From contig NC_044576.1 of the NCBI RefSeq assembly GCF_901933205.1, forward strand, positions 13,487,024 through 13,551,023: a stretch of DNA of 64,000 nt, in the 5' to 3' direction. The notes beneath the pieces are model-generated. The model was given only the letters and a program-made list of their open reading frames with translations. It was not told where the DNA came from and did no database searches. How positions within the stretch are numbered: position 1 is the first letter of the stretch; the number at the start of each line of letters is the position of its first letter. The translations under genes and the position numbers were made by a program. This document shows positions 37,001 to 49,337 of the stretch, in pieces. Source of the DNA: Camarhynchus parvulus (Eukaryota; Chordata; Aves; Passeriformes; Thraupidae).

Positions 37001-39378
37001 TTATTTTTATTGCCATTGTAGGAAGAGATTAAAGACAACTAAAACTTAATAGCAACTGCATTCATCTCTTTCTAAACACTCAGTCTTATTTCTCTGAAAT
37101 ACTTGAACGCATATTTAAATACATTTAATAAAACACTGAAATGAGATTAATTGCATTAATGTTTTGGGGGTTTTCTTTTTAATAAGATCTACTTAAACTG
37201 CACCCTTTCTCAAACAAATATGAGTAACTGAATCACTCTTGGTGAGCTTCCAAAAACCACATATCTTCCGATGATTGAAATGAGAGTTTTCTAAATTACA
37301 CCAACGAAATTGTTCACACATGCTTCTCATTTGCTATATATTTTAAAATTTTGTTCAAGAATAATTTACACATTTATGTTTCTGAAGCAAGGACCTAGGT
37401 TATTCTTCAATATTTATATTAATCACAGTGCAGCATTTAATATCCTCTTCCTAAACACTTTGCTCATCAGTATCTTTAATGCACAAGGCCTTAGTACCCT
37501 AAAAACGTAAGTTTAGGTACTTTAGTAGCAATTTACAAAATTTAACTTTTGGTGTGCAGTTTGAAAATCTTTTAACGATGTCTAAGTGCAAGGCAAATTT
37601 TCACCTCTATTATTCCATGTTTCTTCTGCACTCAAGCACCTGTTTGTAACAGATTTCCTTACCATAACAGACATTTCAGTCCCAAACACCAGCAAACAGA
37701 TTATTAGACTGATAAAACTTAGGGTAAAAGCATACAAGGCCTATGCATGACTGAGCCAATTTAGAAGAACCAGTATCCTTTCAAGGAGACTACCTTGTGC
37801 TAGACAGCAAATCTTCCACTTGGATGTGCTTTACTCTAAAGTGCAAGTACACACAAGCAAGAGACAGCTTTTTCTTTTGCTTATGCCTGCACAATCTCCA
37901 GTGAATTGTACATTATGCAAGTGGAAGTTTGCAACACCAGAAAAGCTGTTAGAGGGGAAACACTTTTTTTATGGGCTTGTTTAAACAAAGTAACTGTGTT
38001 ACTGGGTCTGTCATCACTGTTAACATTATATCCTGTTTCATCTGTTTCTAGAAAGCCAGCAGCATACCACAGATCATTTGTGAAGTGTGTGCTTGTGCCT
38101 TGTGTAACACTTAGCAAGAAGGTACGAATGCCACAGAGAAGGACAAGTCCAGCTGGAGTGGGATCTAAGTGGCCAGTTTGACGTTGCCAGGGAGAAAAAA
38201 GAAATAGTTGTGCTCAAGGAAAGGAGGAGCCACTCAGTTGACAGAAAACAGAGAATCCCCAACAATATTCAAACATGATCACCTCAGTTTCTAGTTTCTG
38301 ACAGCACTAAATCAGAAGTGACTGTAGGACTAAGATCAGTTGCCAAGACACCTGGACCTGAAGGGGAACCTGCTGGAATTCAAGCCAGGGATCCTAGAGA
38401 AGATGGATTCAACAAGGGGAAAGGTGATCTGCTAAGTATATGCAAAGACCAAGTTTTGTATTTGCCCTTGTTCCCATTCATAAAATGAAAATCTTTCAAT
38501 TAAGTCTTACCAAACATAACTTTGCTTTACTTTCAGGCATGTGTGGTGCTTCAAGGGAATGTAGTACCAGTTACTCTGGCACGGTGTTTCTCAAGAGGTA
38601 AAAAAAAAATCTAAATAAAGACAAAAGGAACAATAAGTCCCATACCTAACTCAAGATGAATTAGAAGGTCCAGCTGCAATGAGTACTGCTTTATACCAAC
38701 TTGGATATAGTCCACCTGGGAAACTGTCAGGGCAATTATAGAGTTTGGGAAGGAACTTGTAAACTCATAAATCATTCTTGCAAAGAGCAGAAAGCAAGGA
38801 AACACCCCATGGCTTTTGGGAATTGTTACCACACGCTACACTCAGTCAAGCACTTTTACACGGTAACTGCTCAGTATTAATTGTTTGAAAAACTTTTTTG
38901 TGTTATTGGGCCTTATGGTAATCCTGCAAAAATTTTGATATATAAGTTCAAATTCAGAGATAAGCATGTTCCTGTGTCTTTTTGATTTTCAAAATACTTC
39001 CATATAATCTGTTAATTCAATCTGTCTGGTTAAACTGGGGGGTTTTTCCCCAACACCTTCTGGAGAAACAGAAAACACCTTGGGTCCTCCTGAGCAGCTT
39101 CACCAGGACAGTCACCTGCCGTGATGAGGCTGGAGCAACCTTACAGGAAAGAGCCACTCCCCAAAAAAACAGGCTTGTGTTACTCCCCTACATTGATCTG
39201 GAAAGAAACCCAGGTCTCAGTCGAGGTGTTTTTCCATGCCCTAGGATGAGATTCAGTGCAAGCTCCTCCTTTAAGCATGGTTATAGGCAACAGACACTCC
39301 ATAGATTAGGAAAAGGCAAGCAAAAGGAAAACAACACTGAGTGTTGTTTCGTTTGCAACTCTGACACCTGGGTTTTCA

Positions 39379-39430
39379 TGGAATCATGCGTACACTAATG
39401 TTGGAAAAGACCGCCAAGATCACCAAGTCC
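39379..39430 (-). mobile_element. Short CR1 LINE 3' relic
   Basis: ATGGAATCATGCGTACACTA, then TGTTGGAAAAGACCGCCAAG and ATCACCAAGTCC, follow the reverse complement of the CR1 3' terminus (GAATCATAGAATGG...TTGGAAAAGACCTCCAAGATCATCAAGTCC). About 50 bases are recognisable. The plus-strand text that follows (which would be CR1 5'-ward) has diverged or is unrelated. It points along the minus strand, as the copy at 23090 does. Confidence 0.75.
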
Positions 39431-40268
39431 TGAAAAGATTGGTTCATGCTTTCCTGTCATGCCAATACATACAAAACCTACCAATGGACCAAAAGACTTC
39501 CATCAAAACAATGTTTTAAAATGAATACTGCTTTCTATCACATCAGCATAAAGCCATCCACCATAAAAACCTGATGCTGAAGTGATTTCACATAATTAAA
39601 ATATTTTAAAAACCAGTGTATAACTTAAAATTTAGTTCAAAGTTCATTTCAGGCTTTAATTGCTGAATGAATAAATTTAAAGTTTTAATTGAGAATAGAG
39701 GCCTTACTATTTGTGTTGCCACTACCTCCAAATTTTTAGTCCAATTACCTGTGAAGACAAAACCATGACTGCCTGCAATTTACCATGCTTGAATCCACAA
39801 AGCATAAGTAATAGAACCTTTAGTAAAAGTCCAATTACTTAAAAAAATATACTCAATTCCTACCAGTTCACTGTGTATAGATAACACCTGACTTCCTGAG
39901 CTGAATTATAAACCCAATGCCATTTCAAGAAGCATCTACCACCCCCTCAACACAAGGGCTGGGCTTGGCCATGTAGAAGTGCTGGAAATTCCTGGACATG
40001 AATCTATCCATTTCATGCCTACATTGCAGCCATCAGCCTCAGCCATATGCTCACTCTTTTGTCCATAGTGGAATTTGATGACAGTTAGATTTCTGAGGGG
40101 CACATAATCTGCTCAAGCCACAAAAAAAGAAAAAAGGAAAAAATAAAAAGAGTAATTTACCTCACACATGTGAACGCACATGGAGTGTTTTGAAAGAAAA
40201 CAGAAGTGAAATATCACAGCAAGCATGCCCATAAAATATTCTTTACTGACGCAATTAGGCAGTTTGTT

Positions 40269-40320
40269 AAAAAAAAAGCAAACAACAACAAACCCAAACA
40301 AACCCAAACCAAACAACAAA
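40269..40320. repeat. A/C-rich low-complexity tract
   Basis: An A run followed by CAACAACAAACCCAAACAAA units. One of several similar tracts in the window, all A/C-rich on the plus strand. Confidence 0.65.
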
Positions 40321-40829
40321 TAGGCAGAAAAAGAGAGAAGGCACTACTGGATTCCTGAATGCCGCCACAGTGGCCATCAGTGACCCACGGCCAGCCCCTC
40401 CCTGTTTGCAGGGACCACATCAAAGCACCTCTGCTGCCTCCTGGCCTTCTACAGAGCAGCTTCAGCCACTTAGGGGAAAAAAAAAAAAGCTAAGTAAAGG
40501 CTTGGACTTAAAGCATTAAAAGAAATAAATTGAGAGGATTTTGTCTGGAAACCGTGTCTTGTCCTTACTGAAGGCTAAAATAAACTTAATTTTTGTTAAA
40601 ATTAAAGCAAAAATTAAATCATCTTATTATGTAATTGGAACTAGGCCTCAGGCACTAGCAGTAAAGAAGGGATTAAGGCCTCCACCACCTGGGTTGTCAT
40701 TCTCATGGGCCCCATTACCACCCCCTTATTCGTTTTTATAGCCAACAGATTAAAATGCGAGCGTCGCAATCTTTGATCTTTCACTTGCTGACACAAATCC
40801 TTTCAAGCTTCCAACGTTTTCTGCTGAGG

Positions 40830-40845
40830 TAATTAGTACTAATTA
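40830..40845. promoter_or_regulatory. 16-bp palindrome with two TAATTA homeodomain cores
   Basis: TAATTAGTACTAATTA is a perfect palindrome. Each half carries the TAATTA core bound by many homeodomain factors. It lies in a mixed-composition stretch (about 40640-40880) unlike the AT-rich intron around it, so an enhancer is plausible but unproven. Confidence 0.4.
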
Positions 40846-41924
40846 AAAGGTTTCCAACAGCCTTTGCTCTACTTTTTCCCTCCAAAGAAATTGCTTTTAC
40901 AAGTGCCTTCCATCTTTGAAATGTATGCATCGTTCACTTTCTTCTTTATCTGACTCCCAGAGATCAAGTAGATTAGTGACTCCATTATTCCCCAAGACAA
41001 AGCCAAACAACAGGTTTTTACTATCTTCCTGACCTGTTGAGGTGCAGGGTTTATATTCAGAAACAAGTGCCTCTGCTTGTATTAAAAGACAGTCCAATTA
41101 TGCATTAACAGACACAATGCAGGAGTTTCTACATTTAAGAATGGACATCATTTAAAAATGCTGTATTTTCTCAGAAGAGAGAGAGGCAACCATTCACTAA
41201 TCAAACTGACAAGTTGTAGGACTAATAACTGGTCTTCCTTTGTTTTCTTTTCTTTTTCTGTGTTTGTGTATCAGGCAAGATGCAAACAATTTCTTTCTCT
41301 TCCCCCCCTTACCCCATCCTTTCCTCTCCTTTCCACTTTATTCTCAAATTATAATGATTTATACACATTTGTTGCTTTAAAAAAAAATCCAAAAATTAAG
41401 TATCACCCTGAAAGATACTGAAAGTCCAGCAAGTCCTGTCTGAAGAAGTTTTGGTTAGTATAATTAAGTAATGTGTCCTGCTACAGGCAAACTGATGGCT
41501 AGAAATATAATTATGGACATTAAACCACTTTTTTATAGTACGTCTAAAGTACTAACGAAATGCCAGGACTAAAAAAATTAAAAGCTGCAGCAAAAAAAAA
41601 AGGAACAATACTTTGCATTGAGAAAGAGCTGTGTTTTGAATTTACAGGTTTTCAAATGATGCTTCAATCGACATGGGCTCTATACGGATCATTTTTCTTT
41701 ATGAAAACCTGGAAGCTTTATGCCTGCTGTGATAAAAATAAATTACACTTCATGCAGCAAAAGTGCTATTCAAAAAAGAGGACAGTTCTCAGGCTCTTAA
41801 AGTTCTCACTTCCTATTGAAAATGACAGCAGCTCTCTCTCATGCTGTAGTATCTCTGGCACAATAGATCAGAAATCATACACAGAGCCACAAGATGCTGT
41901 GTAACTTATCATTACACACACAGG

Positions 41925-41990
41925 GGTCCATTCTGCTCTCGCGATGCGAGCACAGGGCTCCTGCTGGCACTAATGGGAGCCGCACATGCA
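41925..41990. repeat. Possible relic of an ancient amniote interspersed repeat
   Basis: GGTCCATTCTGCTCTCG, followed by CACTAATGGGAGCCGCACAT and GCACAGCA, resembles the wording of old repeat families common in turtles and crocodilians (TCCATTCTGCTCTC ... CAATGGGAGC). The centre holds a small palindrome CTCGC-GAT-GCGAG (41938-41950) with three CpGs. Recognition is from memory of general pattern only, and no family is named. Confidence 0.3.
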
Positions 41991-44900
41991 CAGCAAGGAC
42001 AGAAACAAACCCACAGTGCATACACTCTTCTAACCCCAGCTAAGTTAGGAAAGTTTTAAACAACCAGAACGAAAAGTCAATAAATTGTCTCCTGATCATG
42101 CCAGTTCTTCTACTTTATTTTCACAACTATCCTACTATAGTAGTAATTTCTTTTTGCGTAACTTTCCTCAAGAAGATTTAAAAGCACCACAATCTCATCA
42201 GTTCAGCTATATTATGTCCCTGTGAAGTAAGTTTTATCTGACATATATTGCCCAAGGTCATATGGAAATTATATGACAGGGCCAGGAATTGCACTTTTCA
42301 GTATCCTGGTAGTTCCCTGTTTTAACCAGCAGGCCATACTCCTCCTCTATGTATGCACAATAACCAACAGCTCTACAAGCAGGAGTATGGACTTGCCATT
42401 CAGTGATGAAAAGGCTTGGAATAGCCATTGGATTAGCCATTCCTCTGAAAAAAAAAAAAAGGGGATTTTACAAACACAAACCTCAAAAATTTTTTATGGA
42501 TTCAAAATGCTAAATTAAGAAAGCAAAACCAAAACAATACTTTGGGAATAACCTAAAGTAATAACTTTAGTCTCTTTGCCTTGTTAGGACGTGGCCACCA
42601 TTGCCTTAAAATGTCGGGCAATCCCTGCAAAACCAATACAAGTTTGGGGCATACCATACTTCAGCTCTCAGTACATACAAGAACAACAGATTGTGTGGAA
42701 ACCTCAGCTAAAGCCGGGCAACTGTGTAAGCCCCGCAAAAACACATTAACAATGTCTCTTCTAACAGAGCAGCCTTTAGAAATAGCACAGCTTTTTCTAC
42801 ACTCAATATCACATATTGGGTAGAGGCTTTTAAGTTTACCAAATGTTAAATTGTCAGATTTCAATTAAATTCAGAATGATGAATTCTGAGATTTTTTTAA
42901 AAAATGGAATTTGAGACCAGATCATGGAGAAAAAGAGAATCTAATTGAAAAAGTGAATATGTATGTATCTTTCCATATCCAAGACCATCATTTTACATCA
43001 TTAAAGAGAACACGATATTAATGTAACATGATAGAAGCAATCTGCCATATTCTCACCTATTACTAAAGTAACATGTGACTTTAAGGCAAAAGCAACATTA
43101 ACAACCCACTTTCTAAAGAGCCTTTGGGTCTGTCTTCTTATGAAATCTGAACTGTACAAGGAAAGAAATTTTACTAAAAATCAGACACACAAAAACCCCA
43201 ACCACTTTGCTGGGAAAAGGCAGCTACAGAGAAGAGGTCTGTATGGAAAGGGAGTGCCTGACATGTAGAATCTATCGGCAAATATCTTTCATTTTATCAG
43301 AGTCACTCTCATGGACAAAGCTGCACATTAGCTCCACAATGTGCAAACAAATTAGGCTTACTTTGAAATTATAAGCTCCCAATTTATTATGTTTCTTCTT
43401 TCATTTGACCTTTTCTTGTTTATTCCCACTTTTGCATGTACAAATTGCTTTCATATTCATCAGAGATTCTTTCTTTAAAATTAACAGCCAAAACTATCTC
43501 ATGAACCAAAAATTTGAGACCAAACTTTTGGGAAAAGGAAATCCATAATAATGAAACTCACAATAAAATTACATGCTGGCAGCACAGTATGCAAAGTTGA
43601 CACACATATCATAGCAAAAGTATGAAAACGAGTGTCATGTTTAATGCTTCAGAGACTGCACAAATGAAGCCATCTCAATATTTACTGAGGAGATCAAAAA
43701 GTAAAATGAAAATATAGGGCTTTTTTCGGTGAGCAAAATTTTCTTGGTTACATTACAGGTTTTATATATCTTGGGATCTAAGCCGGCCCATGGTTATCAG
43801 AACAGGAGAGAAAAGGGACAAAAAGGGCAGTATCTTCCCTAGGTATTCAGTTGTGTCTCTTTCCACACTGCACACAGTTGCTGTTGCCTTAGGGTTTCAT
43901 TATTCATCTGCTACAGGATGCAAGGACCATGAGCAGCTGGCCTTTTAACATGTAGGAGGAAGGGAGGGAAAGGCTTCCCATGCAAGGGATCAGTTTGGGG
44001 TACTTATATTATACCTTTAATATTCATTGCGGTGGGGGGAGAGGGAGTGATATATTATATATACTATACCATCTCTTCCCTCCTTCTCCCCCAGCCCCAA
44101 AGGGTAAAAAAAATGCATCAATAACCTTCAAATCTGCCCTTCTGTCTCAGGAGACTGGGCATGCATTGAAAAACCTGTAAAGAAACATTTCAATTTGAAG
44201 TTTCCAAGAGGTAATTATAAACAAGAGAAAGAGAAAAATATTTCTGAAATTATGAAAAATACCCTGACAGTGACTCCCTTAGACTCACATTTAGCCCTTG
44301 AAAAATATTCTGCCAAAGGGTGCATTTTGACAGGGAAAAGATGAAGAGTGGAGAGAAGAGGCAGCAGTCTGTCATAATTGATGACACTGCAACGCAAGCT
44401 GAAGTCAAGACTGAATATTTACAAAATTCATTCAGGGTGAGATTTTTAAAAGGGGGAAAAAATCAACAGCAGACAAAGATGGACCCAACCTTTTAAAAAC
44501 ATAGTGGGACTACAACAGACAGTGCAATACAGTCAACATAACCACATCACACATGCAAAACAATTCAAGGGCCATTTTCATAATTCAGGATGATATGAGA
44601 TTAAATATAAAGAAATATTTTTTCTGTAGGAATCTGTATGTCTTTGGATATATGTTTTTTTAAATTAATTTTAGAATTACACTACTGAGTTGAGTCCCTT
44701 TGGCCATAGTAATACTTCAGTGTTAGAAATTTTCAGACCACCTATTTGCAATGTTACACTGTAATATAATTAAGCCAGTCTGAACCTAGACAGCCACATT
44801 CTTATGTTCCTATTCTTTGCTCTTCAGCTACACCTTGACTCTCATGCAATCCCATGGCTAAGCAGTTCAGGGATATGATCCAGTGAAAATTGGTCTGGGA

Positions 44901-47900
44901 GGGAAGGCAGGAAGTAGAAGAACTGAAGCAAGCTAAACTTCCCCAAGTTGTTACTGAGGACTAATGGATTGATAACATATTTTCTGTAGTCCTGGTCCAG
45001 CTGCCAGGGAGGAAGTTCTTTCCAAGCAAATTCAGCTGGCAGCTTGCCATCAGATTCAGAGCAGAAGACAAGTTCAAAACCAATTGGAGACTACACTTGC
45101 CCAATTATTAGCAGTGAACTGTCCAAGGTCAGGGCAGAGGTACATCAGTAAAACAAAGCAATTCTGTTCCCTGTTCCACAGGGATCCAGGAGCTCATCTT
45201 CAAGAGTTGTCAATCCAGCACTTTTCCCCAGTGCTGACTTCACACTTCATTTGAACAAATATGACTAATCCTTCTCCCAGAGGAAATGCACTAACTGGAT
45301 CTATCTTGCTACCAGCAATACCAGTCAGGCCCAGATGAATGGGAGATAACAAGCCATCCCAACGTGAATCATCCAGCACTTATAAAATGAATAGGAATTT
45401 AATAAACTACAAGAGTAGACAAAGTTTGGACTAGTATTACACAAAAAATATGCCATAAAGTATACCCCTTATGTAGAAAGCATTAAAATTCACAATTTAG
45501 CAATGCAGCTATTCTCTGTATTTGCTGTGCATTCTAACCACATGACAAATTGAGAGTCCCATATATTTATATACAACGGACAAAGCTTGTTAAAATAAAT
45601 CACTAAAAAGCTATTTAATCTAATCTTCCCATCACTAACAAACCTTCCCCCAAAATTCAATTTCCCATGTCACAAAACTGTAGAATCTTTTTTTTTCCAG
45701 AGATAGTAGATCTCAACTGTCTGATTAAAAAAAACTTTGCATGTTCCTCCTACTCATTATTTTCAAAAAGAAAAAGTGGGTACAAATACATAACAGTAAG
45801 ACATAGAAATGAACTTGAAATAGGTGCTTTACATTTTTTTTTGCCAAGGCTGTTCACAAGAAAGCCCAGTCACCCAGATCTGCTTTGTGTTTCTAATTCT
45901 TCCATTAATCCAGCCTACTCCAGAACACCTACAAGTTTTAAGTAGACAAAGCCATTGCAAAACATCCAAGGCATTAAATTGCTTAGAAATACTACAGTGA
46001 TTCTCAACAAAAGTATACAGGGATCCATCTTCTCCATTTCACTAAAAGTAATCCTAAACAAATTCAAATACTGCTTCCTTGCCTGACAGGAAAGGCATAT
46101 TACCCTGAAAAGTAAAATTATATTTTCAGGTTTTCCAAACACTTCTAAGTGAAAAAAGAAGAGTAAACTAGCCTTAAGCTCTAAGGTTATATTCCAAGCT
46201 TGGTAGGGAGAACAAGGTGAATGAAATTTTTTTTCACTATTCAAAGGAATGAGAACAATCTGAATTAAAGCTAAAGAAAGGGTAGTTTCTGCTAAGCATT
46301 TAATTTTAAGTTTGTTTACAGGTATCTCAGATATGATATGACTTCCCGCACCCACATTTCAAAATGGAACATATGTAAAAATATATTAGGAATTCGTCAT
46401 TATTATTTCAATTCTCTAGTTTCTTAGCACCAATATTTTAATGATCATACTGTCTAATAAATTGGGTGGAGCAGTACGAAATCTTTCATTATTTTCCTAT
46501 CGATTTTGTCTCATTTTTATTGTTGTCCAAAATGCAAAATTCACCTATATCCAAGACCGCATGTGTATTATTTAAAATAAATTTAAAAAGAAGGTAATTT
46601 TCAACTTTTTATGCATAGTGGTGGTCTTAAAAATGACAGATGATGTGTCAGGTTTTTTAGATTTCACAGTTAAGGACAAGAATTCTTAATTTGAAGAATA
46701 AGCACAAACAAGAATATACAGAAATGCCAAATCCATAAAATAAATGCTGCAGCCAGTACTAAGATACACACAAATTCTATAATAAGAATCTTTGCATATT
46801 CTTTTCACTTCAACACTTTATGACAGACATATAACAAGAAAATATTGTAAAGGCACAATATTCCTCTCTAAATGTTGCAGTAACTATATTTGAGCTTGAA
46901 AAAGCAGCTAGTAAGATTTTCAGTCCAAGAATAGAATTATTCTCAGAGTGAATCCAGTATGATTGCATGAGGTCTGCTTTTAGTTGCATGCACTACCATA
47001 AACTTGCTCTAGATCCCGAGTAATGGGAATTTTGTACCATTTCAGTCATTTGAATTTTACTGTCAATTACTTTCAGTTCTAAAAGGATTTTCTTTAATCC
47101 ATTATTTTTGATCGAGATAAGGATTTTTCAGAATTCTAACACCTTAGGATCACACTATATTGACCACCTTAGAAAACAGAGTGCCAGGTGTTTTTTCATA
47201 CACAGCTTTTTTGTATTCCATAACTAAACCATAAACATTCCATAACTAAAGGCATTCACAGTGCCACACACAGATTAGACTCACTAGTTCCAGGTAGAGC
47301 CTCCTTAGTGAATCACCAAGAGAGGCAGATATCACGCAGCAGATTGCAGAAGAAACACTCATGCATTACACTTTCATATTATCCTTGAAGAAGAATAGTA
47401 GTAAAGCATACTTATTCAGTGTTTTAAGACAGCTTCAAATGATCTGATGCAACAGACATTTTCTTCTAAAAAATCAAAAAGGATGAGATAATGCGTTTCA
47501 AGGTCAATCGAAGCAAGGGTGCATCAGGAAAAAAGTGTGTTTAAACCACAGCAGATTTAACAGCTTAACCAATAAAGCTACTCTAGCCTTCAGTCAATGG
47601 AAATCAAAACAATGATTTCAAACTATTTTATTCAATCTGCAGGCAGGATTACTAGGTGATAAAGCTTTTTCCTTCTTTACTAAAGAAGTGAGTATTTCTC
47701 CTATTTTTAAAATTTCTTTCAGTAAATTAGCACTCTTTTCAGGACTACAGCCACAAGGACACAGACATTCTTTAAAGTTTGTAGTTTTCTGTTCCTGTAT
47801 TTATTACCTCAGAGCTCAAATATTGAAAATGCAAGGAATTTTATTAAATTTAGTAAAACTCATTTTTAAATCTCCATCAAGCCCCTCTGAGTATATAAAT

Positions 47901-49295
47901 GGCACTTGTATTTTTCCTTCCTCAAATGATGCCATTTGCTAACATAAGCAGAACAAATGTAGGTAACCCAAAATACAATAAATTACTACATTCAGATTCT
48001 TTATGACCTTTGAGGCTTTTTCTTAATAATCTGAAAAGTACTTATGTGCAATTGTAAAAATCACATTCATTAGAAATTTTCCTTTCTTTTCATCCTGTTC
48101 TTCCCCTCCATTCAATATACAGATTTTCTGAAGTCCAGGAATTCTTTAAAATAATATTTCAGGTTAAAATAGCAATTAGCATATTAAATATCAGTGTACA
48201 AGGGGAGTGTACAAAGCGATTCCATAGTAAATTAGTCTGAAAATTGTCCTAATTGTTATGCCAGATGACGTTCTCTACGTTTTGTCTTGGGAGAAAAAGA
48301 TCTTTCTGTCTAAATGCCATTATGTGTCATCCTAGCTGAGCCTCCTGCCTAGCGGGGACATTGAAGTTTTACAGCAGGAGCCGCTTCTCAGGCTTTAAGA
48401 ACTACAGTAAATCTTCAAACAATTTATCCAAACAAAGCCCAGTGTGTGGAGAGAAAAATACACGGGAAGCAGATGAATAAGCAACATCAATTATGGGGGG
48501 GTTGACCTTTCTGCCCCACACCATGGCACAGATTTCACACCAAATCGCAGCAGATTGAAGTTGACATGCCTGGAGTGAAAACACTAGTCCTCACAATGTT
48601 GCAACTCTACATTCGCAGAGCTGTAGTAAGGAGAGGAGGAAGAAAATGAAGAGAAGGGGAGGGGTGTGTGAATGAAAAATCACATATAATGGGCCTGGGT
48701 TTATTTTACAGAGAACAAAATGGCTCAATTTGAGCACTTAGACTGTCAAAATTGGCTAGTGTGAGATACGAGAGGTTCATCCAAAGGGACACTTGAATCA
48801 GGTGCCTTCAGTGATAGAACCTAGAAGAAGGGATTGGGAGAATAAAGGCTGTTCCTAAAAACTTGTTAATGTTGTTAGAGATCATATTATTTCACATGAA
48901 AAAAAAATATATATACACATAACAATTTTTGTACATAGTCTCAGCAGCCAAGATTTACCTTCAGTTAAAGTGACCAGGTTTTTTTACAGTAGCAAAAAAT
49001 ACTGTCTAATGCAGCATTTTTTTGCCCCACGAAAAATCCAAATTAGCCTGCATCCAAATACCTACATTTAGAAAGATTCCCATCCCATCCCAGGAAAATA
49101 TTGCCTTTACTTCCAAGGAAACGCCAGACTAAGTAATGTGAACTTTGAAACCACCTCAATTAAAATTCAGGTTTGGGCCTTTAAAATAGTAAAGTTAAAG
49201 ATTTCTTTTTCTAGATTGGCCATAGACAGATGATTATTAAATATTTATAAGTCTTTGAAAAGGATTGAGTGCTTTTGCTTTGTTTATTGTGTGGA

Positions 49296-49337
49296 GCTCC
49301 TCCTCCCCCCCTCCTTTCCCCCACTCCTTCTTTGAGG
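49296..49337. repeat. Polypyrimidine (C/T) tract
   Basis: About 42 bases of nearly pure C and T on the plus strand (GCTCCTCCTCCCCC, CCTCCTTTCCCC and so on). On the LRMDA sense strand it is purine-rich, so it is not a splice acceptor tract for this gene. Such tracts can form triplex DNA. Confidence 0.6.

Larger units (their letters stand above)
27010..39378 (-). other. LRMDA: LRMDA upstream intron, proximal part
   Basis: This is sequence upstream of the acceptor at 27010. The exon completing the split Arg codon was not found. One weak candidate (27822-27886) is discussed and rejected. Contents: a TA microsatellite (31782-31818), a T17 run (31898-31914), an A/C tract (33249-33325) and a 28-bp tandem duplication (about 33992-34046). 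Segments at about 30430-30780, 34360-34860 and 36120-36480 are less AT-biased and richer in mixed motifs than their surroundings. They could be conserved enhancers, but conservation cannot be seen from one sequence. No other gene recognised. Confidence 0.75.

Noticed and set aside
44025..44102. Imperfect G-rich/C-rich inverted arms around a TA-rich centre
   Set aside because: The pairing is loose and explained by opposed purine and pyrimidine tracts; there is no terminal motif or target duplication to suggest a transposon.
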